Source: Rhodospirillales bacterium
Lineage (GTDB): Bacteria; Pseudomonadota; Alphaproteobacteria; SMXQ01
Reading direction: 5' to 3'
Length of the DNA: 9,354 nt
Assembly (NCBI GenBank): GCA_024638585.1
Contig: JAHEKA010000068.1
Span: 1 to 9,354 of the forward strand
Within the stretch, counting starts at the first letter, position 1, and each line of letters opens with the position of its first letter. Positions 1 through 5,528 of the stretch are shown here, in pieces. The notes under the pieces were generated by a model. That model was not told the origin of the DNA, made no database searches, and saw only the letters and a program-made list of their open reading frames with translations. Both the position numbers and the translations under genes were made by a program.

Positions 1-46
1 AGCGCGGCTCGCAAGTCTGCAGCGTAACTCGATCAGGGAAAAACCT

Positions 47-835
47 TCATCGCGTCGGCACCAGGGCGACGATCCTGAGCGGCCCCCCGGACCCGCCTTC
101 GATCTTCATGGGCAGGGCGATGATGGTCGCCCCGGTCGCGGGCAAGGCGCTCATATCGGCGACGTTCTCGAAGGCCGGAATATTGTTGGTCATCAGCTTC
201 ACATGGGTCGCGAAGGTCTTGGACTGGCCGTAATCGATGGACGGCGTATCGATGCCGACGGCGCCGATCCGGCGCGCGATCAGCAGTTCCGCCGCATCGA
301 CGCCCAGGCCCGGGAAATGCAGCTTGGCCACTGCTTTGGCGCCGCGTTCGGCAGTGCCCATGTACCGCGCGCGGTCGGCATAGTGCTTCGCCCGGCCGGT
401 GTTCAGCAACACGATCGCGCCTGCCGGGATGCGCCCGTGTTGCGCTTCGAACCCCCGGATGTCCGAGGCACGCACCCGGTAGTCCACATCGGCGGCAGCC
501 TGGCGGACCACATCGACGACGATTCCCGGCCCGATCAACTGGCCGAGCGGGACCCTGTCCACCGTGTTCCTATTCTCGGCGAAATGGATGGGCGCATCGA
601 TATGTGTGCCGCCATGCTCGGCAGCCGCGAAATCGTAGGCCGAATAGAACCAACCGCCCTTGGTGTGCCCGTGGAAGACCTCGGTCTTGGTGAACATCTT
701 GGCGGTTGGCCAATAGATCGAGCGTTCGTTGAACGCATGCGTGAGGTCCACCCAACGCCCTTTTCCAAGGTCCTGCGCCGATGCCGAAACCGAGATGAAA
801 ACCGCCGCAAGGGCCAGAATACCGCACCGCACCAT
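47..835 (-). CDS. Exported cyclase-family (kynurenine formamidase-like) metal hydrolase
   Basis: Predicted 262-residue secreted or periplasmic enzyme of the cyclase family (PF04199), which includes bacterial kynurenine formamidase and other metal-dependent amide or ester hydrolases. Residues 1-20 form a signal peptide with a short basic start, a hydrophobic core and an ASA|QD cleavage site. The family signature HGGTHIDAPIHF lies at residues 74-85, giving metal ligands H74, H78 and D80. The second conserved block, GIDTPS (195-200), is followed by H211 and E223, matching the His/Glu pair of the family. Length is normal to slightly long because of the leader. I chose the ATG at 835 over a TTG two codons upstream because GGGAGG lies 7 bases before the ATG. 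No kyn genes are nearby and export is unusual for true KynB, so the substrate is unknown; a secreted lactone, amide or ester hydrolase is equally possible. The family call is secure. Confidence 0.9.
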   Translation of the reverse strand: MVRCGILALAAVFISVSASAQDLGKGRWVDLTHAFNERSIYWPTAKMFTKTEVFHGHTKGGWFYSAYDFAAAEHGGTHIDAPIHFAENRNTVDRVPLGQLIGPGIVVDVVRQAAADVDYRVRASDIRGFEAQHGRIPAGAIVLLNTGRAKHYADRARYMGTAERGAKAVAKLHFPGLGVDAAELLIARRIGAVGIDTPSIDYGQSKTFATHVKLMTNNIPAFENVADMSALPATGATIIALPMKIEGGSGGPLRIVALVPTR

Positions 836-842
836 GTTCAAA

Positions 843-848
843 CCTCCC
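843..848 (-). promoter_or_regulatory. Ribosome binding site of the cyclase gene
   Basis: On the minus strand GGGAGG lies 7 bases before the ATG at 835. This is near-consensus Shine-Dalgarno spacing and supports that start over the TTG at 841. Confidence 0.7.
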
Positions 849-937
849 GCACTGCCGACATAACGACGTGTCCATGGGCCATCCCGGGATCGACCGGGCC
901 GCTGCCATGTTAGTTCAAAAACGCTGCATGAGAAGGC

Positions 938-981
938 GCGTCAGTTCCATTTCCGCCTCTGGCCTAGAGCGGCCATGACGC
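938..981. repeat. Nested inverted repeat in the cyclase/YkgJ divergent gap
   Basis: The 290-base gap between the divergent cyclase and YkgJ-type genes holds a nested hairpin. Outer arms GCGTCA (938-943) and TGACGC (976-981) enclose CCGC(C)TCT (953-960) paired with AGAGCGG (966-972), with one bulged base. On the minus strand it would sit in the cyclase 5' leader, and a run of five T follows on that strand near 917-921. It could be an attenuator, a regulator site or chance pairing in GC-rich DNA. No convincing promoter was found in the rest of the gap. Confidence 0.3.
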
Positions 982-1125
982 AGCCCCTGTTGATCGGATT
1001 TGATTTTTTCCCCAATGTTGCTTTGATACGCAGAATGTGCACCACGCCCTGAAACCAAATGGCAAGGGCCAGGCCCGGCATTCTCCGGAACGACCGGCTT
1101 GGACAGATAGGACGCGAAGCGGATT

Positions 1126-1695
1126 GTGGCAAACGGCGGTCTCAATGCCCCCATTGTAGAAGGGCGCGAATGTGGGTCCTGCACATTGTGTTGCAGGGTC
1201 CTCGGCGTCGGTGAGTTGAAGAAACCGCCCGGCCAGCATTGCCAGCACTGCGTCGACGGCGAAGGCTGCGTCATCTATGCGGAACGGCCCAACCAGTGCA
1301 GATCCTTCAATTGCGGCTTTCTGCTTATGAAGGACCTCACGGAGGAATGGCGCCCGTCGGTCTCTAAACTGATTCCCGTGGTGGACGCAGAGTGCCGGCA
1401 AATGCGAATCCACGTCGACCCGGAGCATCCCGACGCCTGGAAAGCCAAGCCTTATTATGAGCGTTTGAAGCAGTGGGCCCGCATCTCGGTGTCCCAACGC
1501 ATGTTGGTGGTGGTCCGTATCGGCGAATTGGCCGTCGTCGTCCTTCCCGACAAGGACGTTGAGTTGGGCGTCCTCGAAGATGACGAAGTCATCATGGTGG
1601 AGCAGACCACGGGCCCGTCCGGCAACTCGATCCAGGTCACGAAGGTCAAGCAGGGCGACCCTCAGGCGGCGTCCATGAATCCCCAATCCTCCTAA
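1126..1695 (+). CDS. YkgJ-type cysteine-cluster protein
   Basis: Predicted 189-residue soluble protein of the YkgJ/CxxCxxCC family (PF03692), thought to bind zinc or an iron-sulfur cluster. The N-terminal half carries CGSCTLCC (C16, C19, C22, C23), a CQHC pair (C39, C42), GEGC (C48) followed by IYAERP, then C58 and C63 in CRSFNC. This is the usual order of the family (CxxCxxCC ... C.IY..RP..CR.F.C). The region after about residue 70 has no motif I recognise. The start is GTG, the most upstream start in the frame; the cysteines begin at residue 16, so a much later start is excluded. Only a weak ribosome site precedes it. The gene reads toward the first 2OG oxygenase, 300 bases downstream. YkgJ-like proteins often accompany metal-dependent modification enzymes, but a link here is only suggested. 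Biochemical role unknown. Confidence 0.85.
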   Translation: MANGGLNAPIVEGRECGSCTLCCRVLGVGELKKPPGQHCQHCVDGEGCVIYAERPNQCRSFNCGFLLMKDLTEEWRPSVSKLIPVVDAECRQMRIHVDPEHPDAWKAKPYYERLKQWARISVSQRMLVVVRIGELAVVVLPDKDVELGVLEDDEVIMVEQTTGPSGNSIQVTKVKQGDPQAASMNPQSS

Positions 1696-1783
1696 AATCT
1701 GCACCGATATGCGGATCCCCTGGTGGCGGCTCGCACCCAAGACCGGAAGTTGGATCGACGCCGCGCCAATGGCACGGACCGCA

Positions 1784-1867
1784 TTTCGGCCGGGTGTCCC
1801 CACAGCGGACCGGTCCGCACGATCCACGCAGGGATCGGCGCCCTCGGGATCCCACAGCCGGCCGAAA
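1784..1867. repeat. Long inverted repeat with inner palindrome, upstream of 2OG oxygenase
   Basis: Perfect 10-base arms TTTCGGCCGG (1784-1793) and CCGGCCGAAA (1858-1867) enclose 64 bases. GTG/CAC pairing extends the stem across a two-base bulge. Inside is a perfect 14-base palindrome GCGGACCGGTCCGC (1805-1818). The element lies in the 300-base gap between the YkgJ-type gene and the first 2OG oxygenase and just before a promoter-like site at 1887. It could be a terminator for the upstream gene (though no T-run follows), an operator, or a structured RNA. The rest of the 1696-1995 gap shows no gene I can support. Confidence 0.45.
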
Positions 1868-1886
1868 ACCCGTTCGAAGCCTGCCC

Positions 1887-1916
1887 TTGATCCGATCGGC
1901 CGCTTCTGTGTTTAAT
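1887..1916 (+). promoter_or_regulatory. Candidate sigma70-like promoter for the first 2OG oxygenase
   Basis: TTGATC (1887-1892) and TTTAAT (1911-1916) are separated by 18 bases. The -10 matches 5 of 6 consensus positions and the -35 matches 4 of 6. Transcription would start near 1923, leaving a leader of about 70 bases to the ATG at 1996. This is a visual match only. Confidence 0.4.
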
Positions 1917-1995
1917 CGAACAAACTGAAGCTGTGCATCGACGGGATCACACGGTCTCTCGATCACGAAAAAATAACAAAAAGGCCCAAAGCGCG

Positions 1996-2649
1996 ATGTT
2001 TGAGGCGAAGAAAGCTGTATCTCTTTTCCCGACGACGCTTTGGCTGTTTCAGATTCCCGCCGAGGTGCATGGCCGCATCAATGCCGAGCTGAAACGCAAG
2101 CTCAACGAACTGATCGCGGCCGCATCGGATGAGAACCACGTAGGCGGTTGGCAGACCGAGCACGATCTGCACACCCTGCCTGAAATGCAGGAACTCACGG
2201 TTCACTTTCTGAATGCGGTCGACGATGTCCTCGATGCCATTACCACGACGAACAGAAATGTGAAGATCACCGGATGCTGGGCCAATATCGGTCCGCCGGG
2301 CAGTGGCCATGATTCCCACCTGCACCCCAACAACTTCCTGAGCGCGGTTTATTACGTATCGGTCCCGATGGGTGGCCACCAGATCACGTTCTGGGATCCG
2401 CGGCACCAGACCCGAATCATGGCGCCCCCGGTGAACGAAACCAACGTGACCAACAGCGATTACGCGAATATGCAGGTCCAGGAGGGAATGTTGATCCTGT
2501 TTCCCGCTTGGCTGGTCCACTCCGTGCCGGAGAACGCCGGCAACGACACTCGGATCAGCATCTCCTTCAATATCAACTTCACCGATTTTTCCGACGACAT
2601 AAGCGCGCCGAACTGGCAGCCGGATCTCCCGACACACCCCGAGGGATAA
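1996..2649 (+). CDS. Putative Fe(II)/2-oxoglutarate-dependent oxygenase (PF13759/TIGR02466-like)
   Basis: Predicted 217-residue cytoplasmic non-heme iron oxygenase. It would couple 2-oxoglutarate decarboxylation to hydroxylation of an unknown substrate. The start region SLFPTTLWLFQIP (9-21) matches the typical FPTPI-like opening of the family. The core reads SHLHPNNFLSAVYYV, with metal ligands H108 and H110. The distal ligand is H175 in FPAWLVHSVPEN, and R186 in TRISISFN is the expected 2-oxoglutarate carboxylate anchor. All residues needed for activity are therefore present and the length is normal for the family. I chose the ATG at 1996 because the fold begins there. An in-frame GTG at 1933 would add 21 basic residues with no family match. 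Only a weak AAGG ribosome site precedes the ATG. The gene ends 35 bases from a convergent gene of related fold. Confidence 0.87.
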   Translation: MFEAKKAVSLFPTTLWLFQIPAEVHGRINAELKRKLNELIAAASDENHVGGWQTEHDLHTLPEMQELTVHFLNAVDDVLDAITTTNRNVKITGCWANIGPPGSGHDSHLHPNNFLSAVYYVSVPMGGHQITFWDPRHQTRIMAPPVNETNVTNSDYANMQVQEGMLILFPAWLVHSVPENAGNDTRISISFNINFTDFSDDISAPNWQPDLPTHPEG

Positions 2650-2665
2650 ATCCCTTCTCTAGAAT

Positions 2666-2678
2666 CGCCCTATGGGCG
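2666..2678. terminator. Short hairpin between convergent oxygenase genes
   Basis: CGCCC-TAT-GGGCG (5 base pairs, 3-base loop) is the only clear stem in the 35 bases between the two convergent 2OG oxygenase genes. A weaker GGGA-taaa-TCCC stem overlaps the stop of the plus-strand gene (2643-2654). No T-run follows on either strand, so a bidirectional terminator is possible but unproven. Confidence 0.3.
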
Positions 2679-2684
2679 GGCGCG

Positions 2685-3380
2685 TCAGGCGAATTTCTTC
2701 CACTTGTCGAGCGGCGGCAGAAAGAATTCCCTTTCTCCGGATTCTTTCAAGACCGCGACAATATCGGCCGAAATCGACATGCGCTTTTCCCGAGAATTGC
2801 TTTTCGCGGTACCGTGGCTCGCTTTCGAGGGGAAGATTACGACGTCATCCGTAGCGATATCGATACTGGCGGCGGGCGACAGGAACATCGAAGGTTGAAT
2901 GAGCCCGTTCTTGACGTTCTGACCGGAAAGAAGCCCGGGAATGCTTTCGTTCTGAACGTGATCCCAATCCGGCTCAAAGATCAGTTTTCCGGCCTCCTCG
3001 GGAAAATTCAGGTAATAGACCGCCGTAATGTGAGACTGCTTATGTCGGTGCGCGGGAATGTCCTGTTGCGTTTGAGTGACGGTCGCCCAGGTGCGGGTGT
3101 AGTAGAAATCAAACACATCTCCGGCGACGTTCAGAATCTTGTAGTACTCCCTCACGTGGCCTGAAATGGTCCGGAAGAGGGGCTCATATATGTCTCGCAA
3201 GTGAAGGAATTCGAAACCCCTGACATCTCCCGTCCATGCCGTGTCATCGGCCTTATAGTCGAATTCCTTATCCTCAAAGTCGTTCTCGACATTCTCTATG
3301 AGCTGCGCCCGGTAGGTTTCATCCAAGCCGACCTTGGCCTTATATGCGGACAACGGGAAAAAGTGTGTCATCTCCGCCAT
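2685..3380 (-). CDS. Putative Fe(II)/2-oxoglutarate-dependent oxygenase, second copy type
   Basis: Predicted 231-residue soluble oxygenase of the same general class as the gene at 1996-2649, but strongly diverged. It opens with HFFPLSAYKAKVGL. The core IPAHRHKQSHITAVYYLNFP gives H111 and H113; the distal histidine is H189 in FPSKASHGT, and R200 in REKRMSISADI is the 2-oxoglutarate anchor. The facial triad and arginine are complete, so activity is expected; the substrate is unknown. GGGAG (3389-3393 on the plus coordinate) lies 8 bases before the ATG at 3380 and fixes the start, although an ATG three codons later is also possible. It is the last of three minus-strand genes after the glycosyltransferase and P4H-like oxygenase, with a 115-base gap upstream. 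The C-terminus ends in a basic tail, DKWKKFA. Confidence 0.87.
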   Translation of the reverse strand: MAEMTHFFPLSAYKAKVGLDETYRAQLIENVENDFEDKEFDYKADDTAWTGDVRGFEFLHLRDIYEPLFRTISGHVREYYKILNVAGDVFDFYYTRTWATVTQTQQDIPAHRHKQSHITAVYYLNFPEEAGKLIFEPDWDHVQNESIPGLLSGQNVKNGLIQPSMFLSPAASIDIATDDVVIFPSKASHGTAKSNSREKRMSISADIVAVLKESGEREFFLPPLDKWKKFA

Positions 3381-3495
3381 GGGCGTCGCTCCCTGTTCTC
3401 AAAGGTGATGCGACCTCGACCGGTCTTGATTGGCGAAATCACAGCAAACACTACTCGATCAATCCCGAGCTGGTCGAGCCGCGTGTCGCCGCGAT

Positions 3496-4065
3496 CTAGG
3501 CGATCGGCTGAAAATCCTGATCGACCCGGTCACCGAGATCGAAGGTGCAAGGTTTTTCCGACCAGATACTGACCTGCAGCGCAAGACGCTTGCCGCGCAC
3601 AAGGCGAGAGACCCGATGGAAGAGGGACGGATTGAAGATCACCAGCCTGTTTTCCACGGGCTTGATGCGTTCCAGTTCCGACTCCTCCACCCCATCGATA
3701 TCCGTCTGGTCGGACAACTCCAGGAACCCGCCGACAACATCCTTGACGATCACGTAGTAGACATTGCCGAGGACCGGACAAACATAGCGACCCTCACGCC
3801 GCCGCAATGCCTCGTCGCAATCGCGGTGCCAGTCGAGCGTCCGGTTTTCTGTGAGCGCGTTGAACCAATATTCGAATCCCGCAATCTCATCCTCGGGAAT
3901 CTGCCCCTGCCAGATGCTCTGGATGGTCTCTTCCAATGGGTTCGACGGCGGCGAGCGCCACCATCCGCTCCACCAGTTGTAGGCCGGAATTCCCTTCCAC
4001 ATTTCCACATCGCGCAGGTCTTGCAGGAGCTTGCGGTCCTTCACGAATCCGTCGCAAATCAACAT
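3496..4065 (-). CDS. Prolyl-4-hydroxylase-like Fe(II)/2OG oxygenase
   Basis: Predicted 189-residue soluble oxygenase of the prolyl-4-hydroxylase-like (P4Hc/PF13640) branch, distinct from its two neighbours. The N-terminus (MLICDGFVKDRKLLQDL) is a typical family opening. The metal site is the HxD form: H80 and D82 in LDWHRDCDE, then H150 in FNPSLFHRVSR, with R160 as the 2OG anchor (RGKRLALQVSIW). A GGFLEL segment (112-117) matches the usual GG(x)L strand. The substrate could be a small molecule, sugar or side chain; true peptidyl-proline hydroxylation is not implied. The frame is open up to an ATG at 4158, which would add 31 residues without family match; the ATG at 4065 fits the fold and has GGCGAGA just upstream. 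It lies in line with the glycosyltransferase (244-base gap) and the next oxygenase (115-base gap). Confidence 0.85.
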   Translation of the reverse strand: MLICDGFVKDRKLLQDLRDVEMWKGIPAYNWWSGWWRSPPSNPLEETIQSIWQGQIPEDEIAGFEYWFNALTENRTLDWHRDCDEALRRREGRYVCPVLGNVYYVIVKDVVGGFLELSDQTDIDGVEESELERIKPVENRLVIFNPSLFHRVSRLVRGKRLALQVSIWSEKPCTFDLGDRVDQDFQPIA

Positions 4066-4189
4066 TGCCGTCTCGCCGGATACATCGTCCCGTCCCCGTC
4101 GCATCTCGCCGGCCCAACAAATATCGGACTTGTCCCCGGAGGGCCCCCGGCTGGCCATTGAGTCCGTGAATTTCCGTCATTTGGCCAGC

Positions 4190-4289
4190 GACGCCGCTTG
4201 GCGTCAAGCCGCCGGAGCCCCGGCCAGGTTGCCCGCCGTCGGTCGCGCGTTTCTGGATTCCCAAGGAGTCTCGCCCACGCCCCGGCGTG
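4190..4289. repeat. Three GC-rich hairpins between glycosyltransferase and P4H-like gene
   Basis: The 244-base gap 4066-4309 holds three perfect stem-loops: GACGCC-GCTT-GGCGTC (4190-4205), GCCGG-AGCC-CCGGC (4211-4224) and CACGCC-CC-GGCGTG (4276-4289). No T-run follows any of them, so they are not canonical terminators. In a glycosyltransferase-oxygenase mRNA they could stabilise ends, dampen read-through or mark processing. GC-rich DNA forms short stems easily, so the significance is uncertain. Confidence 0.4.
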
Positions 4290-4309
4290 ATTCGCCACCC
4301 CGCCCCGGC

Positions 4310-5329
4310 TCATGGGGACCGCGCGGGGGCCCTGCCTCGGCGCTTCAGCCAGAAACACAACACCTGGATCAACGCCAGGGGCGCGCGCCGGAGACACCCC
4401 GAGACGACCGCCAAACGTTCCCCCATCGTACCGATCCTGCGGACCGTGTGGAGAAGCACCAGGACGAGGGCAAACCGTCCGTGGTGTCTGTCAGTCGGGA
4501 CGCCGTTTTCCGCCTTGGCGATAGCGGAAAAGAGCAGCGGCCGGTCGGACAGGATGCGGCGTAGGAGCCTAGGTTCGTCGATCGCCGTATCATCGACGAT
4601 ATCCGCTAATCCGCAGGCACGATAGATGTTGGAAGCGACGGCGATCATGTGGCCGCTCGCCCCCCGCATCGACATCTGGCCTTCATGGTAGCGATGGATA
4701 TAGAGGGTGTCCGGGATTTCGGCGATTTCACCGGCCTGCGCCACCCGGAGCACGAGGTCGAAATCCGAACCGTGCTTCAACGGCCGCAGCGGATAGGCCC
4801 GAAGGAGGGCTGCGCGCCTGTACAGGATTGTCACCGTGGCATAGGGCGGAATGAAGACCCTTCCCTCGTCATCCCTTGGCCCAAGAGACTGGCCCTGAGA
4901 CAGGGGCCGTCCGGCGGCGTCGATGGGGCGGAATGCGGTCGCGACGGCGACCACGGTGGGGTTGGCAGCCAGGAACGCGCACTGTGCTGCCACCTTGTCC
5001 CGCGCCATCAAGTCATCACCATCGAGCCAACAGATATAGGCGCCCCGCGACCGGTCGATGAGCAGATTGCGCGCATGGGCAACACCCTGGTTGGATGCCG
5101 TTTGGGTCAAACGAATGCGCGGATCGCCTTCCGCGAGCCGTTCTACGATTCCCACAGTCCGATCGGTGCTGCCGTCATCGTGGACGAGGATTTCGATATT
5201 GGGATATGTCTGCGCCTGGGCAGACCCTATTGCTTCTTCGACATAGGGTTCCTGATTGAAGACGGGGATGAGAATGCTTACGAGCGGCGCATCCGGCGCG
5301 TCGGCGCCCCTGCGTTGTTGTTCTTGCAT
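4310..5329 (-). CDS. Family 2 glycosyltransferase
   Basis: Predicted 339-residue inverting GT-A glycosyltransferase (GT2, PF00535) transferring a sugar from a nucleotide-sugar to an unknown acceptor. The nucleotide-binding fold begins LVSILIPVFNQEPYVEEAI (16-34). It continues with VHDDGSTDRT (49-58), SNQGVAHARN (79-88) and the metal-binding DxD in WLDGDDLM (101-108; D103, D105). HGSDFDLVLR (186-195) corresponds to the catalytic ED(Y)DLWLR block, but the usual first acid is serine here. Two hydrophobic stretches in the last third (about 286-296 and 315-327) and a basic tail suggest peripheral membrane contact. The ATG at 5329 is preceded by GAGGGGGGA, and the promoter at 5372-5400 lies just upstream, so the open frame up to 5788 is not coding. 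First gene of the minus-strand group with two 2OG oxygenases. Cell-surface glycan synthesis and natural-product glycosylation both fit. Confidence 0.88.
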   Translation of the reverse strand: MQEQQRRGADAPDAPLVSILIPVFNQEPYVEEAIGSAQAQTYPNIEILVHDDGSTDRTVGIVERLAEGDPRIRLTQTASNQGVAHARNLLIDRSRGAYICWLDGDDLMARDKVAAQCAFLAANPTVVAVATAFRPIDAAGRPLSQGQSLGPRDDEGRVFIPPYATVTILYRRAALLRAYPLRPLKHGSDFDLVLRVAQAGEIAEIPDTLYIHRYHEGQMSMRGASGHMIAVASNIYRACGLADIVDDTAIDEPRLLRRILSDRPLLFSAIAKAENGVPTDRHHGRFALVLVLLHTVRRIGTMGERLAVVSGCLRRAPLALIQVLCFWLKRRGRAPARSP

Positions 5330-5338
5330 TCCCCCCTC
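5330..5338 (-). promoter_or_regulatory. Ribosome binding site of the glycosyltransferase
   Basis: Minus strand GAGGGGGGA directly before the ATG at 5329 places GAGG 5 bases from the start codon. It decides the start against upstream in-frame ATGs as far as 5788. Confidence 0.75.
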
Positions 5339-5371
5339 ACACCGGCTCGGTCGGACTTCTATCCCCCGGCC

Positions 5372-5400
5372 CTTATGGGAGACTGCGGAGTGCTTGTCAA
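5372..5400 (-). promoter_or_regulatory. Sigma70-type promoter for the glycosyltransferase/oxygenase group
   Basis: On the minus strand a perfect TTGACA (5400-5395) is followed after exactly 17 bases by CATAAG (5377-5372), 4 of 6 matches to the -10 consensus. Transcription would start near 5365, giving a leader of about 36 bases to the ATG at 5329. It is the best promoter match in the window and lies in the divergent gap with the ATP-grasp gene. Confidence 0.6.
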
Positions 5401-5478
5401 TTTCTCCCGGACGCGGGATCGGCGAAGGATCGAACTTGCCTCGCCGGTTTTCTTTCGATAAGCATGCGAGAGCCAACA

Positions 5479-5493
5479 CCGCCTGACGGGCGG
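5479..5493. repeat. Hairpin in divergent glycosyltransferase/ATP-grasp gap
   Basis: CCGCC-TGACG-GGCGG forms a 5-base-pair stem with a 5-base loop between the minus-strand promoter and the ATP-grasp start. It might be an operator for the divergent promoters. It may equally be a chance GC-rich stem. Confidence 0.25.
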
Positions 5494-5528
5494 CACCTGA
5501 TCCGAGCCCTCCCACCACACCAGACGCC

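Noticed and set aside
203..913. Long plus-strand open frame of 236 codons
   Set aside because: Antisense to the cyclase gene, whose motifs and signal peptide are clear; the composition is a mirror of GC-rich codon use with no recognisable fold.
964..1827. Minus-strand open frame of 287 codons across the YkgJ-type gene
   Set aside because: The plus-strand cysteine pattern is family-specific; the opposite frame shows no motif.
1868..1886. TTCGAA-containing stretch resembling a tRNA T-loop
   Set aside because: No matching acceptor, D or anticodon stems could be built around it.
1709..1915. Small plus-strand frame of 68 codons in the 1696-1995 gap
   Set aside because: Arginine- and proline-rich with no ribosome site, and it spans the long inverted repeat; more likely non-coding.
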